Both the position numbers and the translations under genes were made by a program. 64,000 bases of DNA from Poecilobothrus nobilitatus (lineage: Eukaryota; Arthropoda; Insecta; Diptera; Dolichopodidae), in contig OX352772.1 in assembly GCA_947095535.1 (NCBI GenBank), positions 149,729,053 to 149,793,052 on the forward strand, read 5' to 3'. Below are positions 21,735-33,365 of the stretch, piece after piece (the first letter of the stretch is position 1; each line of letters starts with the position of its first letter). Below the pieces are notes generated by a model, which saw only the letters and a program-made list of their open reading frames with translations, ran no database searches and had not been told where the DNA came from.

Positions 21735-22225
21735 TTAATCTAACATATTTTCCTTTAAAAGATACATATATACATTATAGCAATTTTTAACAGCACATCT
21801 GAAATTGTTGTTTGATAAGTGTATAGGAAAATTTGATTTAAAGTTATCAATCTTTTGTAATGACGGCAAGTTTCTGCTTAGATCTACTATTTTAACACTG
21901 TCAATGTACTTTTGAAGAAAAAGTTTTTTTTGTTCTCCTTTAACATAATTTTTTTCAGATGGCTCTAAATAGTGTTTTAATATACATTTTACATCTAAAT
22001 CTTCAACTAACCCGTTATTCCATTTAAGTCAATTAATTTTATTTTCGCAATACTGGTTATTGTATTTCACATCCTGACTAAGTTCTTCTGCGGGATACGG
22101 TGCTTTAAAAAGATACACAGTTGGAATTAAACTTCCTTTTTCAAGTATGCTAACTCTTTTAGGAAATATTGCTTTTCATTTCCTTGTAAAATTTGTAGGT
22201 CAACTATTAGAACTTGTTTAGCCAT
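21735..22225 (-). pseudogene. Polinton P1 minus-strand conserved protein (unit 3)
   Basis: Near full-length version starting at the ATG ending at 22225. One base is missing after the SLIP segment (near 22148), shifting the frame, and there are further substitutions. The C-terminal NYVKGEQKKLFLQKYID and CAVKNCYNVYMYL are intact. Divergent from the ATPase at 22342. Confidence 0.72.
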
Positions 22226-22298
22226 GTCGAAGGTTTATGGAAGAATATTCCATAGAATAACTAAATTACATTTATAACTTTGGGAAAACAGCTTTTCG

Positions 22299-22306
22299 TA
22301 TAAATA
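22299..22306 (+). promoter_or_regulatory. TATA box of Polinton ATPase gene (unit 3)
   Basis: TATAAATA 36 bp upstream of the ATPase ATG, same context as the other units. Confidence 0.5.
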
Positions 22307-22341
22307 TAGGTTAACAGAGTTAGTTTTTAACTAACACAACT

Positions 22342-22992
22342 ATGCTGTTTCACCCAATTACTCTGATGGTGGCTGGTCCATCATGCTGTGGTAAAACAAC
22401 TTTTATTCACAATTTAATAAAATATATAAAAGAAAATATACAACCACATATTAATAGAATAATTTGGTGTAATCCAGACAAAAATGCCGTTCCAAAATAT
22501 GTCAAAGATATGGAATATAGTAACACTATTCCAGATTTTAATGATAGTCAAAAACCTTTGTTAATTATTATCGATGATATGATGTTAAATTCTTATGAAT
22601 TATTTACTAGAGGATCACATCATAGAAATTTATTTGTAATATTTGTAACACAAAATGTTTTTCACCAAGGTAAATTTTCAAGAGATATTTCACTTAACTG
22701 TAAACATTTAGTACTTTTCAAAAATCCAAGAGATAAATCGCAGATATTACCTCTAGCTCGCCAAATATATCCGAATCAAATTAAAGCATTTGAAAAAGTA
22801 TATAATGATGTGACGTCAGTCCCATATGGCTATATATTAATAGATCTTACTCAAGAAGTTAATGATATATTTCGATTAAGAAGTGATATATTTGGAAAAG
22901 GTTGTACGAGACATCAATTAGAACTATTTGGGGACGAATATGAAACGTTTGAAGACCAATCGACATATATTGCACCTATTAAAAACCTCTAA
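22342..22992 (+). CDS. Polinton packaging ATPase (unit 3)
   Basis: A 216-codon open frame. Walker A GPSCCGKTT, Walker B LLIIIDDMM, the RDISLN and FKNPRDKSQILPLARQ blocks, and the C-terminal VPYGYILIDLTQEVNDIFRLR are all present. It shares with unit 1 the 15-bp deletion after Walker B. It also lost three codons before CTRHQLEL near residue 190. It is otherwise the cleanest pair with the small basic gene behind it, overlapping by about 50 bp. In an active element it would package the genome. Confidence 0.87.
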   Translation: MLFHPITLMVAGPSCCGKTTFIHNLIKYIKENIQPHINRIIWCNPDKNAVPKYVKDMEYSNTIPDFNDSQKPLLIIIDDMMLNSYELFTRGSHHRNLFVIFVTQNVFHQGKFSRDISLNCKHLVLFKNPRDKSQILPLARQIYPNQIKAFEKVYNDVTSVPYGYILIDLTQEVNDIFRLRSDIFGKGCTRHQLELFGDEYETFEDQSTYIAPIKNL

Positions 22993-23227
22993 ACCAAAAT
23001 TCCAGAAAGTAATTATAAAACACTGTGACCCTGAAGTAATAAAAACATTTTGCGAAATCTCTTTAAATATTTTAAAAGGTAATTGTAATCTGAGTAAAAA
23101 AGCAACAACCCAATTACAAAAGTATAAAAAAGAATTAAGATCACTTATTTGCCGGAAAAAATCTTTAAATATCAAAAGAAAAATCATTATTCAACGTGGT
23201 GGATTTTTACCTATACTTCTAGAATAG
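22940..23227 (+). CDS. Small basic Polinton protein, intact copy (unit 3)
   Basis: 95 codons starting at the ATG inside the ATPase end. It is Lys/Arg-rich throughout, with KHCDPEVIKTFCEIS, LNILKGN, KYKKELRSLICRKKS, and a C-terminal RKIIIQRGGFLPILLE. It keeps the extra A that restores the frame lost in units 1 and 2. Position directly behind the packaging ATPase suggests a virion-related role. I do not assign a function. Confidence 0.72.
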   Translation: MKRLKTNRHILHLLKTSKPKFQKVIIKHCDPEVIKTFCEISLNILKGNCNLSKKATTQLQKYKKELRSLICRKKSLNIKRKIIIQRGGFLPILLE

Positions 23228-23521
23228 GAAATATCCTAAATAGAAATTGGTAATATTTCCACGAATTTTAATTTTAATAATTTATCATCTTCTACTTCAG
23301 TTTTTCCCGTTAATGGAAGTCTTGACAAACCATCGGCATGTTCCATTTTTGACATTTTCTTATGCTCAATCGTATAATCATATTTACTCAAAAAATAGAC
23401 CACTGATGAATCCTCAAAGTTGCTACAGAAAGGGCTTTTCTTTTATCATTAAAAATTTCACGAAGTGGCTGATGATCACTAAATATTTTTAATTTTCTGT
23501 CAATAATTATGAAATTCTCTC

Positions 23522-23893
23522 TTAATATTTATGAAATTTTTTAACCAAATACACTATTGCCAATGCCTCCCTATGTAGTTGTGGATAATTATGTTCTGTT
23601 TTATTTAATATGCATGATGTAAATAAAACAGGACGATCGAAATCATCAATTATGTGGCATAGTATTGTAGCAACTCCATATGGACTAGCAATCACAAACA
23701 TCAAATGAACTATTTCTTTTTCAGGATCATAATGAGATAAGATCTGATTTTGTAAATTCAAATTTTTTGTATTAAAAAACGAGTTTTCATTTTTCTCAAG
23801 CCAATGAAATTTAACATCCTTTTTCGGTAAATCATATAAATCATTTAATTGGGTTGGGGAATTTATGTCGATTTTCGAAATATCGACTTGCAA
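23522..23893 (-). pseudogene. Gypsy RNase H remnant (unit 3)
   Basis: Same replaced segment before ASPYGVATIL as in unit 1 (FVIASPYG, catalytic Asp lost). It then has RPVLFTSCILNKTEHNYPQL and LVKKFHKY. This is further evidence that units 1 and 3 are closest relatives at this locus. Confidence 0.78.
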
Positions 23894-23948
23894 AATATCG
23901 ACTCCAAAAATATCGATTTCAAATTGTCGATTTCACAAAATGTCGATT
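23866..23948. repeat. TCGA-centred minisatellite (unit 3)
   Basis: Third copy of the block at 4757-4852. Confidence 0.7.
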
Positions 23949-24175
23949 CCCGTATATTACATAGAGCTTATGAATGATATTACATTAGGGCTTAAAAAAA
24001 TAAGAGTACAATTTTCTTTAATTAGAATTTGAGAACACAATCTTATAAATTTTAAAATATTATTTTTAAATAAATTTTTAAATGTTAATTTTCTGAACAC
24101 AATCTGATAAATTATGTTTTTCTCTAAGTTATTCTCTAAGAAAGTTCTCTGGAATCAATTTCAAATTCAATTAAT

Positions 24176-25780
24176 TATACCCGTACGATAGGATCGGGTA
24201 TAATAAAATTACTCCTCCGTTTGTAACACCTCGAAATAAGCGAGCTAGATATACCTTCAAAGGTATGGATCGGATCAGAAAAAAATTCTAAGACTTTTGA
24301 GCCATGTCCGACCGTCCGTCCGTCAGCACGCTAACTCAAAAACTAAGAAAGCTAGAATCTTGAAATTTACACAAAATATTCTTGGAGTAATTTGTAGGTT
24401 CCCTATTTTTTTTGGTTGAGTTTGGACCAAAACTTAGGGTAGCTCTCGAACACCTAACTTTTAGATCCCGACATTTTTTTTGAAATAGAGCTATGAAATT
24501 TTAACTGCTGATAGATCTCACAAAAATATTAATTTTATTTTTTATAATTTTTTTTCGTAGTCCAACCCGTTATGGAGCTACAGCTCCCCAAAGGTTCAAA
24601 AAAGCTCTATATTTAAATTGTTATAGTACAAGTTGTATAAGGTATATCTTCATTTTGAAAACGCCAAACGATTACTACTTTCATTAGCTTTAAAAGTGTA
24701 TATACAATAAATATATATCTGTGGCATACGTTGTCTTAATTTACCGTTATGCGAAACTCAAATTTTGCAAAATCCTTTAACCCTTCTATCTTCTAAACGG
24801 TTAAAGGTGGAAACATGTATGTTTCAACCTTTACAAACATGTAAACATACATGTATGTAAAGGTTGAAATTTTGACAGAAGTTAGATCTTTAAAAATAAG
24901 TATGAGTCATTTCAGAAATTTTTTTTGCATCACTCCCCGTTTAGGAGCTGGAAGGGGTAAAAAACTGAAAATTTGCAATTTTTAACACCTGTAACTTGAA
25001 CACCTGTTAAAATTTTTTTAAAGTAATACACAAAAATTAAAGCTTCAATATTATACTCTTATTTCTGTTAACAACTTTATTTAATAATATATGGTTACTT
25101 CATAATTGACGAAAGAGTTACTTGATTTTTTCAAATTTTCTAACAAATTTTTTGCATTTTGCTTTACTCGATAATTTGAAATTGTTGAGGATATAATGCG
25201 TAGTACAAAAAAATGTAAATAAATAAACAACATAACGGTTGCTTGAAGAATTTTTATTTATATGATATTGTTATATATACATACTTATATAATATCATGT
25301 TTATTTACATATCGTATATGTCACTAGTGAATGAATGATAAGAGTATAGATGTATATTATATAGCGCCGTATTTACATACATCTATGTATTTTATTGTAC
25401 TTATAAGAAATTATTATGTCAATGGAATATTTAAATATAATATAATATAATATTTAAAATTATATTTACTATTTTGTACTAAATAAATTAATATACATTT
25501 ATCGCTTAGTATTAAATGGTACTATAGAATATTTGAAAAAGTTTTGGATTGATAATCGTTATGTGGAAGGTTAAAATCTGCTTTTAAAGAATGTATAAAC
25601 ATATAGTTTTAATATATGTACAACCCATAATTCTAGAAATTATAAAATTCACCCAAATTATTTTAAAATACTAAAATATTAAAAAAATAATATTGTAAGC
25701 AAAGTGACAGGCTGTGAACATACTAACGGTTCGTACGGGTATCTAAGAGTTGACAAAGGCAACTGTATTCTTCCTCGTTT
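24176..25780 (+). mobile_element. Helentron-associated element (HINE/DINE-1-like), unit 3 first copy
   Basis: Starts tatacccgtacgatagg, contains the ccgtccgtccgt repeat, and ends cgtacgggtatc, stem AGTTG/CAACT, tail ctcgttt. It is clearly the same family as 5253-6887 but sits 70 bp away in the gypsy consensus, so it is an independent insertion. A 58-bp palindromic insertion lies at about 24811-24869. Confidence 0.8.
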
Positions 25781-26023
25781 TTTTTTTTGACTAAAATGTT
25801 TTTATATAAAGATGATATATTATTTATAACTTTTCGATTATGAATATACATTGGCATTAAAAACGCTAAGTCTAATTTTGTGACAATAATATCTCTTAAA
25901 TTATTAACATTTTTCTCAGCATGTGTATTTCTATTATTACTAAAATTTTTATTGTATTTTTTAATCTGTTAAAAAACATATAGCTAAAACAATATTTAGC
26001 TATATGACCAATATTTTTACAAA

Positions 26024-28977
26024 AACAAGTAAATGTAACAGTAAGTCGATGCAACCGACATATTAATACCCTACACCTGAATAATTCGAATTAAATTAAC
26101 AATCCATAAGTGTTTTTGGCAGCTGCTTGAACTTCTTCCCTTTTCTGTCTTATTCAATTCGAATTTCAAGAACGTAAAAGAGGCATCCGCTTGGAATATT
26201 CTTGACACCCTTGTATAAAATTTTAAGTTTCTATCTTAATTATTTTCGAAGATTGGTAGTTCTTAGGATGTTTGTGTCAGCTACCCGAATTGCCACTCCA
26301 ATTCATCGAATCCATCTCAGGAACATAAAGAAAACTTGCCAGAACACCATTCTATTAAATTTAAAGGTTCTACTTTTGTTGGTTTGGAGATATGCTCGTT
26401 ACTCTTGTGCTCGTCCGGAAGTTTCCAAAATACGAACCCATGGTTCAAATTCTTTCAAATGTCAGTTTCCAATTTTACAGAAAAGGAAACATAACAGAAC
26501 ACCTTTGTACTAAAAATAAAAGTTCTATCTTTGTTGGTTGTGGAGATATACTCGTTTGATCTGGGGCTCGTCCGGAAGCTTCCAAGATTTGAACCCATGG
26601 ACCAAATCCTCACAAATTTCAAAAACATAAATCAAACATGAAGGAACACCATTCTGCCTAATTTAAAGGTTATATCTTTGTTGCATTTGGAGATAATATC
26701 ATTTGCTCTGAGGCTCGTTCGGAAGCTTTCAAAATCCGAACCCAAGGACCAAATCCTCTCAAATTTCAAAGGCCTAAATCATACATGAAAAAACACCATT
26801 ATGCCAAAAGTAAAGGTTATATATTTGTTGTTTTTGGAGATAATCTCATTTGCTCTGGGGCTCGTTCGGAAGCTTCCAAAATCCAAACCCATGGACCACA
26901 TCCTCTTAAATTTTAGAGACATAAATAAAACTGGAAGAAACATCATTATAAAAAATTTAAAGGTTCTATCTTTATTGGTTTTGGAGATAATCTCGTTTGC
27001 TCTGGGGCTCGTTCGGAAGTTTCCAAAACTCGAACCCATGGACCAAATCTTCTCACATTTCAGAGACTTAAATAAAACATGAAAGAACACCACCCTGCCA
27101 AATTTAAAGGTTATATCTTTGTTGGTTTTGGAGATAATCTCATTTGCTCTGGTGCTCGTTCGGAAGCTTCCAAATCCAAACCCATGGACCAAATCCTCTT
27201 AAATTTCAGCGGCCTAAATCATACATGAAAGAACACCATTCTGCCAAAAGTAAAGGTTATTTCTTTATTGGTTTTGGAGATAATCTCATTTGGTCTGGGG
27301 CTCGTTCGGAAGCTTCCAAATCCAAACCCATGGACCAAATCCTCTTAAATTTCAGAGACATAAATCGAACGGGAAGGAACACCACCCTGCCAAATTTAAA
27401 GGTTATATCTTTGTTGGTTTTGGAGGTAATCTCATTTGCTCTGGTGCTCGTTCGGAAGCTTCCAAATCCAAACCCATGGACCAAATCCTCTTAAATTTCA
27501 GAGGCCTAAATCATACATGAAAGAACACCACCCTGCCAAATTTAAAGGTTATATCTTTGTTGGTTTTGGAGATAATCTCATTTGCTCTGCGGCTCGTTGG
27601 GAAGCTTCCAAAATTCGAATCCACAAATTCTTTCAAATTTAAACCCATGGCCAAATCCTCTCAAATTTTAGAGACTTAAATCAAACATGAAAAAACACCA
27701 TTCGGCCAAATTTAAAGGTTATATATATTTGTTGTTTTTGGAGATTAACTCATTTGCTCTGGGGCTCGTTCGGAAGCTTCCAAAATCCAAACCCATGGAC
27801 CACATCCTCTTAAATTTTAGAGGCATAAATCAAACTGGAAGAAACATCATTATAAAAAATTTAAAGGTTCTATCTTTATTGGTTTTGGAGATAATCTCAT
27901 TTGGTCTGGGGCTCGTTCGGAAGCTTCCAAATCCAAACCCATGGACCAAATCCTCTTAAATTTCAGAGACATAAATCGAACGGGAAGGAACACCACCCTG
28001 CCAAATTTAAAGGTTATATCTTTGTTGGTTTTGGAGGTAATCTCATTTGCTCTGGTGCTCGTTCGGAAGCTTCCAAATCCAAACCCATGGACCAAATCCT
28101 CTTAAATTTCAGAGGCCTAAATCATACATGAAAGAACACCACCCTGCCAAATTTAAAGGTTATATCTTTGTTGGTTTTGGAGATAATCTCATTTGCTCTG
28201 CGGCTCGTTGGGAAGCTTCCAAAATTCGAATCCACAAATTCTTTCAAATTTAAACCCATGGCCAAATCCTCTCAAATTTTAGAGACTTAAATCAAACATG
28301 AAAAAACACCATTCGGCCAAATTTAAAGGTTATATATATTTGTTGTTTTTGGAGATTAACTCATTTGCTCTGGGGCTCGTTCGGAAGCTTCCAAAATCCA
28401 AACCCATGGACCACATCCTCTTAAATTTTAGAGGCATAAATCAAACTGGAAGAAACATCATTATAAAAAATTTAAAGGTTCTATCTTTATTGGTTTTGGA
28501 GATAATCTCATTTGCTCTGGGGCTCGTTCGGAAGCTTCCAAAACCCAAACCCATGGACCAAATCCTCTTAAATTTCAGAGACATAAATCGAACGGGAAGA
28601 AACATCATTGTACAAAATTTGAAGGTTCTATCTTTGTTGCTTTTGGAGATAATCTCGTTTGCGGAGATTATCTCCAATAGCCCGGAATCATTCGGAAGCT
28701 TCCAGAATCCGAACCCATGGACGGATTTTGTCCAGATTCGAACTTAGCCTTTCTTTCGTAATTAGTAACCTACTATATAAATTTCATCAACATAGCATCA
28801 TTATTTTTTGAGTTATTGTGCGTACGGACGGACGGACGGACGGACATCGCTAAATCGACTCCGGCGGTGATTCTGATTCAGAATATATATACATGTCTAT
28901 ACCTAACTCGCTTCCTTTTGGTGGTTACAAACACCATACCAAAGTTAATATACCCTATACTTTAGGTGTAGGGTATA
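26024..28977 (-). mobile_element. Helentron-associated element with expanded central minisatellite
   Basis: In reverse orientation. The right end carries ggacggacggacggacat, a tatattc block, then the subterminal inverted repeat taccctatac..gtgtagggta. The left end has accctacacct, a stem (gtcg/cgac, 26045-26059) and aaacaag, matching the 3' terminus of DINE-1-type elements. The middle is a 147-bp tandem array. It is inserted in the gypsy nucleocapsid region; unit 1 near 6955 shows the empty site. Confidence 0.75.
26340..28720. repeat. 147-bp minisatellite with 611-bp higher-order repeat
   Basis: The conserved core gctcgttcggaagctt occurs at 26409, 26566, 26713, 26860, 27007, 27154, 27300, 27446, 27592, 27764, 27911, 28057, 28203, 28375 and 28522. 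Spacing is mostly 146-147 bp, with a 172-bp variant twice. The block 27300-27911 is repeated essentially unchanged as 27911-28522, a 611-bp four-monomer higher-order unit. Open frames across it are by-products of the repeat length and not genes. Confidence 0.9.
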
Positions 28978-29617
28978 AAAACAATGTACAGATTTCAAAG
29001 TTTTACCTCTATTTTTGTTAGTTTGTTCACCATGTGGTTTTATTTCATAAATTGATTGTTTTGGTGAGTTAAATGCAAACACTGGTAATGAATTCTTTTT
29101 TTTAGCTAACAACATTTTCTTCTTTAAGAACTTCTTGGACCATTTCATCGAAATTTTTAAATTTGTCTTTGTCGATTAATTTATTTCTGATATGGTCATT
29201 TAGAATACTCATTATTAATTTATCCCTTAATACCGTATTTCTAAATGCTCTATCATAATCACATGTTTCCACCAAACCTCAAATTTCCAAAACGTGATCA
29301 GTTCTTCTGAAAGTTGTTTCCGAGATAAAAATTTATACCTTTCAGCAGTGACATTTCTTTTCGGTTCAAAATGCTGCTTTAATTCTTTTATTAATTCTTC
29401 ATATTTTTTACTTTCCACTTCCTTAGGTGCATATACATAATTTCACCATAATTTCGTATAAGACAGCACCACCAAAACCAATGAAAAATGATATTTTATC
29501 TTCCTCATTCGTAATTTTGTTTAATTTTAACAAGTTTTCCAATCTTTTCAAATAATGAATAAAATTGTCACTAAGGTTGAAATGTTTTATACTTTCTATA
29601 AATGTTCTTTTCGTCAT
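28978..29617 (-). pseudogene. Gypsy gag and nucleocapsid remnant (unit 3)
   Basis: The end of the knuckle (KSVHCF) is cut by the Helentron element. To the right lie the small Gag with EELIKELKQHFEPKRNVTAERYKFL and FFIGFGGAVLYEIMVKL, and the start at 29617. Two frameshifts are visible. Confidence 0.7.
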
Positions 29618-29962
29618 GTTGTTTTCATTTGTTTTAATACTATATATTATTTATAGTTTATGTATTTATATTTGTTCACCTCGTCGCCAATAATATGTAT
29701 TGAAAGCAAGAGTTGGACTTCAACTAAAAATTTTATTAAAATATAATCTTTACAACCTTATACTTATAAACATTTTATTATTATGTGAAACTAACAGTAA
29801 TTTTACACCCTATAAAATAAGCCAGAAGTCTATTATTTATATCTGATTTCATCAACCATAGTAGGTAGTTCCAAATTGTACACAGTGAACATTTTTTTTT
29901 TAAATAAAAGAAAATTAAATATTATAGATAAAGGGTTGTATGATGTACAGTCAATTAAAAGC

Positions 29963-30022
29963 ATGAGTAAAGTAGTAGCTATTAGTTTATTCTCGTTAAT
30001 AATAATAATCAGTATTTTCTGA
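29963..30022 (+). CDS. Very short hydrophobic frame or exon (unit A)
   Basis: ATG followed by VVAISLFSLIIIISIF, then TGA. It is signal-peptide-like and present in all three P2 copies (also 42021-42089 and 56334-56393). A ttttgcag acceptor-like site follows about 15 bp later. It could be the first exon of a secreted or membrane protein, or chance. Confidence 0.3.
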   Translation: MSKVVAISLFSLIIIISIF

Positions 30023-31257
30023 GAAAATTAACTTTTGCAGGTGCAGATTCATTAATACCAATATTGCACGTTTTCAAATTGCCTATTCTTTGGAAGATTT
30101 ATCGGATGTCAATAAAAAATCTTAAAAATCCAATAAACTCCCCTATTTCTGGTTCATATTGTCCTTCTTTACTTATTTACATTACGGAATCTGTATCACA
30201 ATATAGTACACGATCACCAAGTTGTTGCAAATGATTATATAATTTAAGGCGAGCCTGAGTAGACGGCAATGCATACATTTATCTTCAGTAAAATATCTGT
30301 TACTTCCTCATTATAGTGCCAGGTAATTATTTTTTATTAACAATATTTTTTTCATTAACAGGTAAAATATGACACACTTCTATATTTGGGTTTGTTACCA
30401 TTTCATAAAGTTCTGATGGATCATTTACTATCTTTGTTTTTTGTTGATTCTCTCTCTGACCAAACTTTCCCCAAAAAGAGTTTAGCATTAATTTTACAAA
30501 TGATCTCAATCCAGAATTATGACAAATTTTAGAAAACTCCAGCTTGATGTTTACATTTTTTAAAAAATCTTCAATGTATTTTTCTTTTTCTTCTTCGGTT
30601 GAGCATTTACTGGGCCAGCCTGAAGCTTCTTGTTTCATTTTTAAAAACTTATCCATCATGTTAGTGAATAATCCATCAATATTTGCTAATTCATCATATT
30701 GCACGACATTGTATTTCCATATTTCGTAAATATTTAAAATTTTATAACCCAATTTAACTGCTGTATTAACTTCATCTACAACCCATGTACTTAATAAGAC
30801 TCTTTCTTCATCTGAAAGTGAGCAAAATTCATTTTGATGTTTCTGAAAGCTGCAGCTTTTGCATAAGGTAAACATAAGTTCACCATTTTGTTTAAGCGGA
30901 AGCACCGGATGCAATAAATTTTCTGGTGGTAATATTTTACATTTAATGAGCCCATCAGTATTTTCCAAATTTAACTTAGAACACTCTGAATTTCCTATAT
31001 AAATTGTAGGGTGTTCAACTGGAAATTTTCCGTATTTATAAACCCACGGATACAACGAACACACATCTATATATTTAATTTTTTCATCATCTTTGCATTT
31101 ATAATAACTGCACATGTTATCTGTACGAGCTCCGTAAAATGCACCTCTGGGGTTTAATGGTGTACAATTTACTAAAGGATGATTGTTTAAGCATTCTCTT
31201 TTTGACTTGCTTAACTTTCTATGAAATTCACAATTCCACATTTCAATTACTTCATAC

Positions 31258-31336
31258 CTTTAAGAAAAAAAAAAACAAAAATAAGTTTATGTCAATTTAT
31301 AATAAGATATGTAAAAAGAATAAAATGTATACATAC
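31258..31336 (-). other. Intron 2 of P2 PolB (unit A)
   Basis: A 79-bp intron, GTATGT donor and T-rich tract plus AAAG acceptor. Its removal joins the exonuclease/linker part to the motif A part in frame. The same intron is at 45644-45722 and 57619-57697. Confidence 0.8.
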
Positions 31337-33301
31337 CCCAATGTTTTTAGTCTTTTTGATTTAGAAACAGGTTTTTCATATCGATTATTTATTGTGTCAT
31401 TCGGATCGTTTAGTAGCGAAATGTCCCCATTATGCTGCAGACAAATTGGATGATCATGAAAGTAGCACCCATGAAACTCAAAAACTTGTCTAGTCTCCTC
31501 GCAATATCCATCTACTTTAACACCGCTTACCATAGCTTCTCGCCCTTTAGCTGCATGACGTATATTGATTCCCCTTTTTTCCTCTTCGTATATCAACCAG
31601 CACAAAGCTTCCTTTGAATGATTGTCAGCATATCTGTAACCATTCTTCGGAATTATTCCAATTGTATTGAATTTTAAAAAATTTCGCCTATACACAAGAT
31701 TACAGGCTGATGCAATTGTTGTTGCTTCAAGGAAAGGCTCAACATTGAATTCATCCAAAAATAATTTTCTAAATTTTAAACAGGCTTCTGCCAGAATGTT
31801 TATATCGCTAGTGCAGTATTCAACTATATCGCTTTGTATATCAAACTGCTCATTTTTGTGTTCTTCATACCATTTAAGAAAAGTAGAACGTTCTTCTAGC
31901 TTCATTGTATTTGGTTTGTAATACTCAACCGGCGGGAGGGAGCCAATATAATTTTCAATTTCTGTTGTATTGAAATAATGCGGAAAATATCACTTTTTTA
32001 ATACTGGTGATAAATCAAAGGCTTTTGGTAATTTTTATAACGCCATTGGAAAATAATTTAATGAATCTAAAAACTTAATATTTTCTAATATCATCAAAAT
32101 TATTTTTGTACCCCGCATTATAAGTTCTGGCTTCAACGACGTATTTTTCAAAATATGGTTCAATATGAATTGGTGATCGTACGCTTGACCGTTATGTGCT
32201 ACTGCGATTATATTTTAAAATATTTTTCTTTGTGTTAAAATATAAGCTAAGAAATCGCTTATTACATTTTTGTTTTTAATTGTAGTGCGAAATTCACATT
32301 TTTGACAAAAGAAAAGATTTTCGTCATATAAACATAAATCGCATCGTTTTTCAAATATACATAGGTTAGCTTCATGTTGTTTAATTTCTCCTAGAGATTC
32401 TTCATTTAACTTTTTTTCCTATACAATTTGTTCTTGTCGACTTTCCAAATCGTAAAATATATATAATATATCTCCTGTTTTTGCCTGCCGTACATCTGGC
32501 TGTATATAACATAGATGCTTTTGGTCCACATGTGTTTTGCAAATTTTACAAAAATATTCTCCACAAAAATATCTTCTATTTTGTAAATGTGTTTTTAAAC
32601 ACTCGGTACATCTTATCACCATATCGCAAACACTTTTTCTTGAAGATCCCGAAGCCTTGTGATTAGTGAGGCATTGTTGCCCTCTAAAATAACGATTACA
32701 ACCCTCACATAAAATATTTTTTTGATCTTTTGGACATGCCGAAGATTGTTGACACTGTGGGCATGTACCAAAGTATCTGTGATTGTTTTTGCTGTTGTAC
32801 GGTATGTGACATATTTCACAATAATATGAACAACAGAATGCAGCTGTTAATGATGTCACAACGTTGTAATGATCTTCATGATATAGGAGGTTCAGTCTTT
32901 TGCCATCACCACTTCCTTCAAATAAAATATCTCTACCTTTAGTTCCATATTGGTAAACGACAATTTTGTAATCTTTTCAAAATCGCTGAAACTGTTGAAG
33001 CTCCCACACCCGTTTTCTGCTATATCTACTCCAGCGTTGTTGATGAGATCTGTGGTCATTTTTGATTGTAATTTGCCGATGTTTTTCTTGATCTTAGTAT
33101 ATTCTGAATCTTTTTCTATATGGGCTTTAGCAATTATAAGTGCCTGTGGAAGATACAGGTTATCCTTGTTTCTAATTGTGACGATGCCTTTTCGTTTTAC
33201 GCATTCTTCCGTAAAGGAATTATAATTCCTACCACGTTTTCCATGACCTTGAGGTAACCGCACTGTAATTATCCCCAGGCAAAAAGTATCAGTACTCAAT
33301 C

Positions 33302-33365
33302 CTGTAAATTATAACATACCTAAATATAGTTACTAAAAATACATATTTATGATTAATACACTTAC
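33302..33365 (-). other. Intron 1 of P2 PolB (unit A)
   Basis: A 64-bp intron, GTAAG donor and TTTACAG acceptor, phase 1. Its removal joins ISE to the ST(D/E)TFC side in frame. The counterpart in B is 47610-47679. In C the acceptor side has been rewritten by a local duplication of tactaaaaatacat. Confidence 0.78.

Larger units (their letters stand above)
23228..29812 (-). mobile_element. Gypsy (Mag-like) remnant, unit 3, with two Helentron insertions
   Basis: RNase H remnant (23522-23893), TCGA minisatellite (23866-23948) and gag-pol joint (25781-26023) are followed by nucleocapsid and gag (28978-29617) and the primer-binding motif (29679-29689). They are separated by Helentron-associated elements at 24176-25780 and 26024-28977. 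The remnant ends at 29812, where P2 Polinton copy A begins. Confidence 0.75.

Noticed and set aside
26340..28720. Regularly spaced repeats as a CRISPR array
   Set aside because: The monomers are contiguous 147-bp tandem copies with no short repeat/unique spacer alternation, in a eukaryotic TE context.
26779..28747. Many overlapping open frames on both strands in the 147-bp repeat region
   Set aside because: They repeat exactly with the 611-bp period and occur in several frames and both strands. They are by-products of a repeat whose length avoids stops, not genes.
30544..33225. Plus-strand open frames opposite PolB
   Set aside because: They are mirror frames of the polymerase gene, with no recognisable domain. 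The coding signal is on the minus strand.
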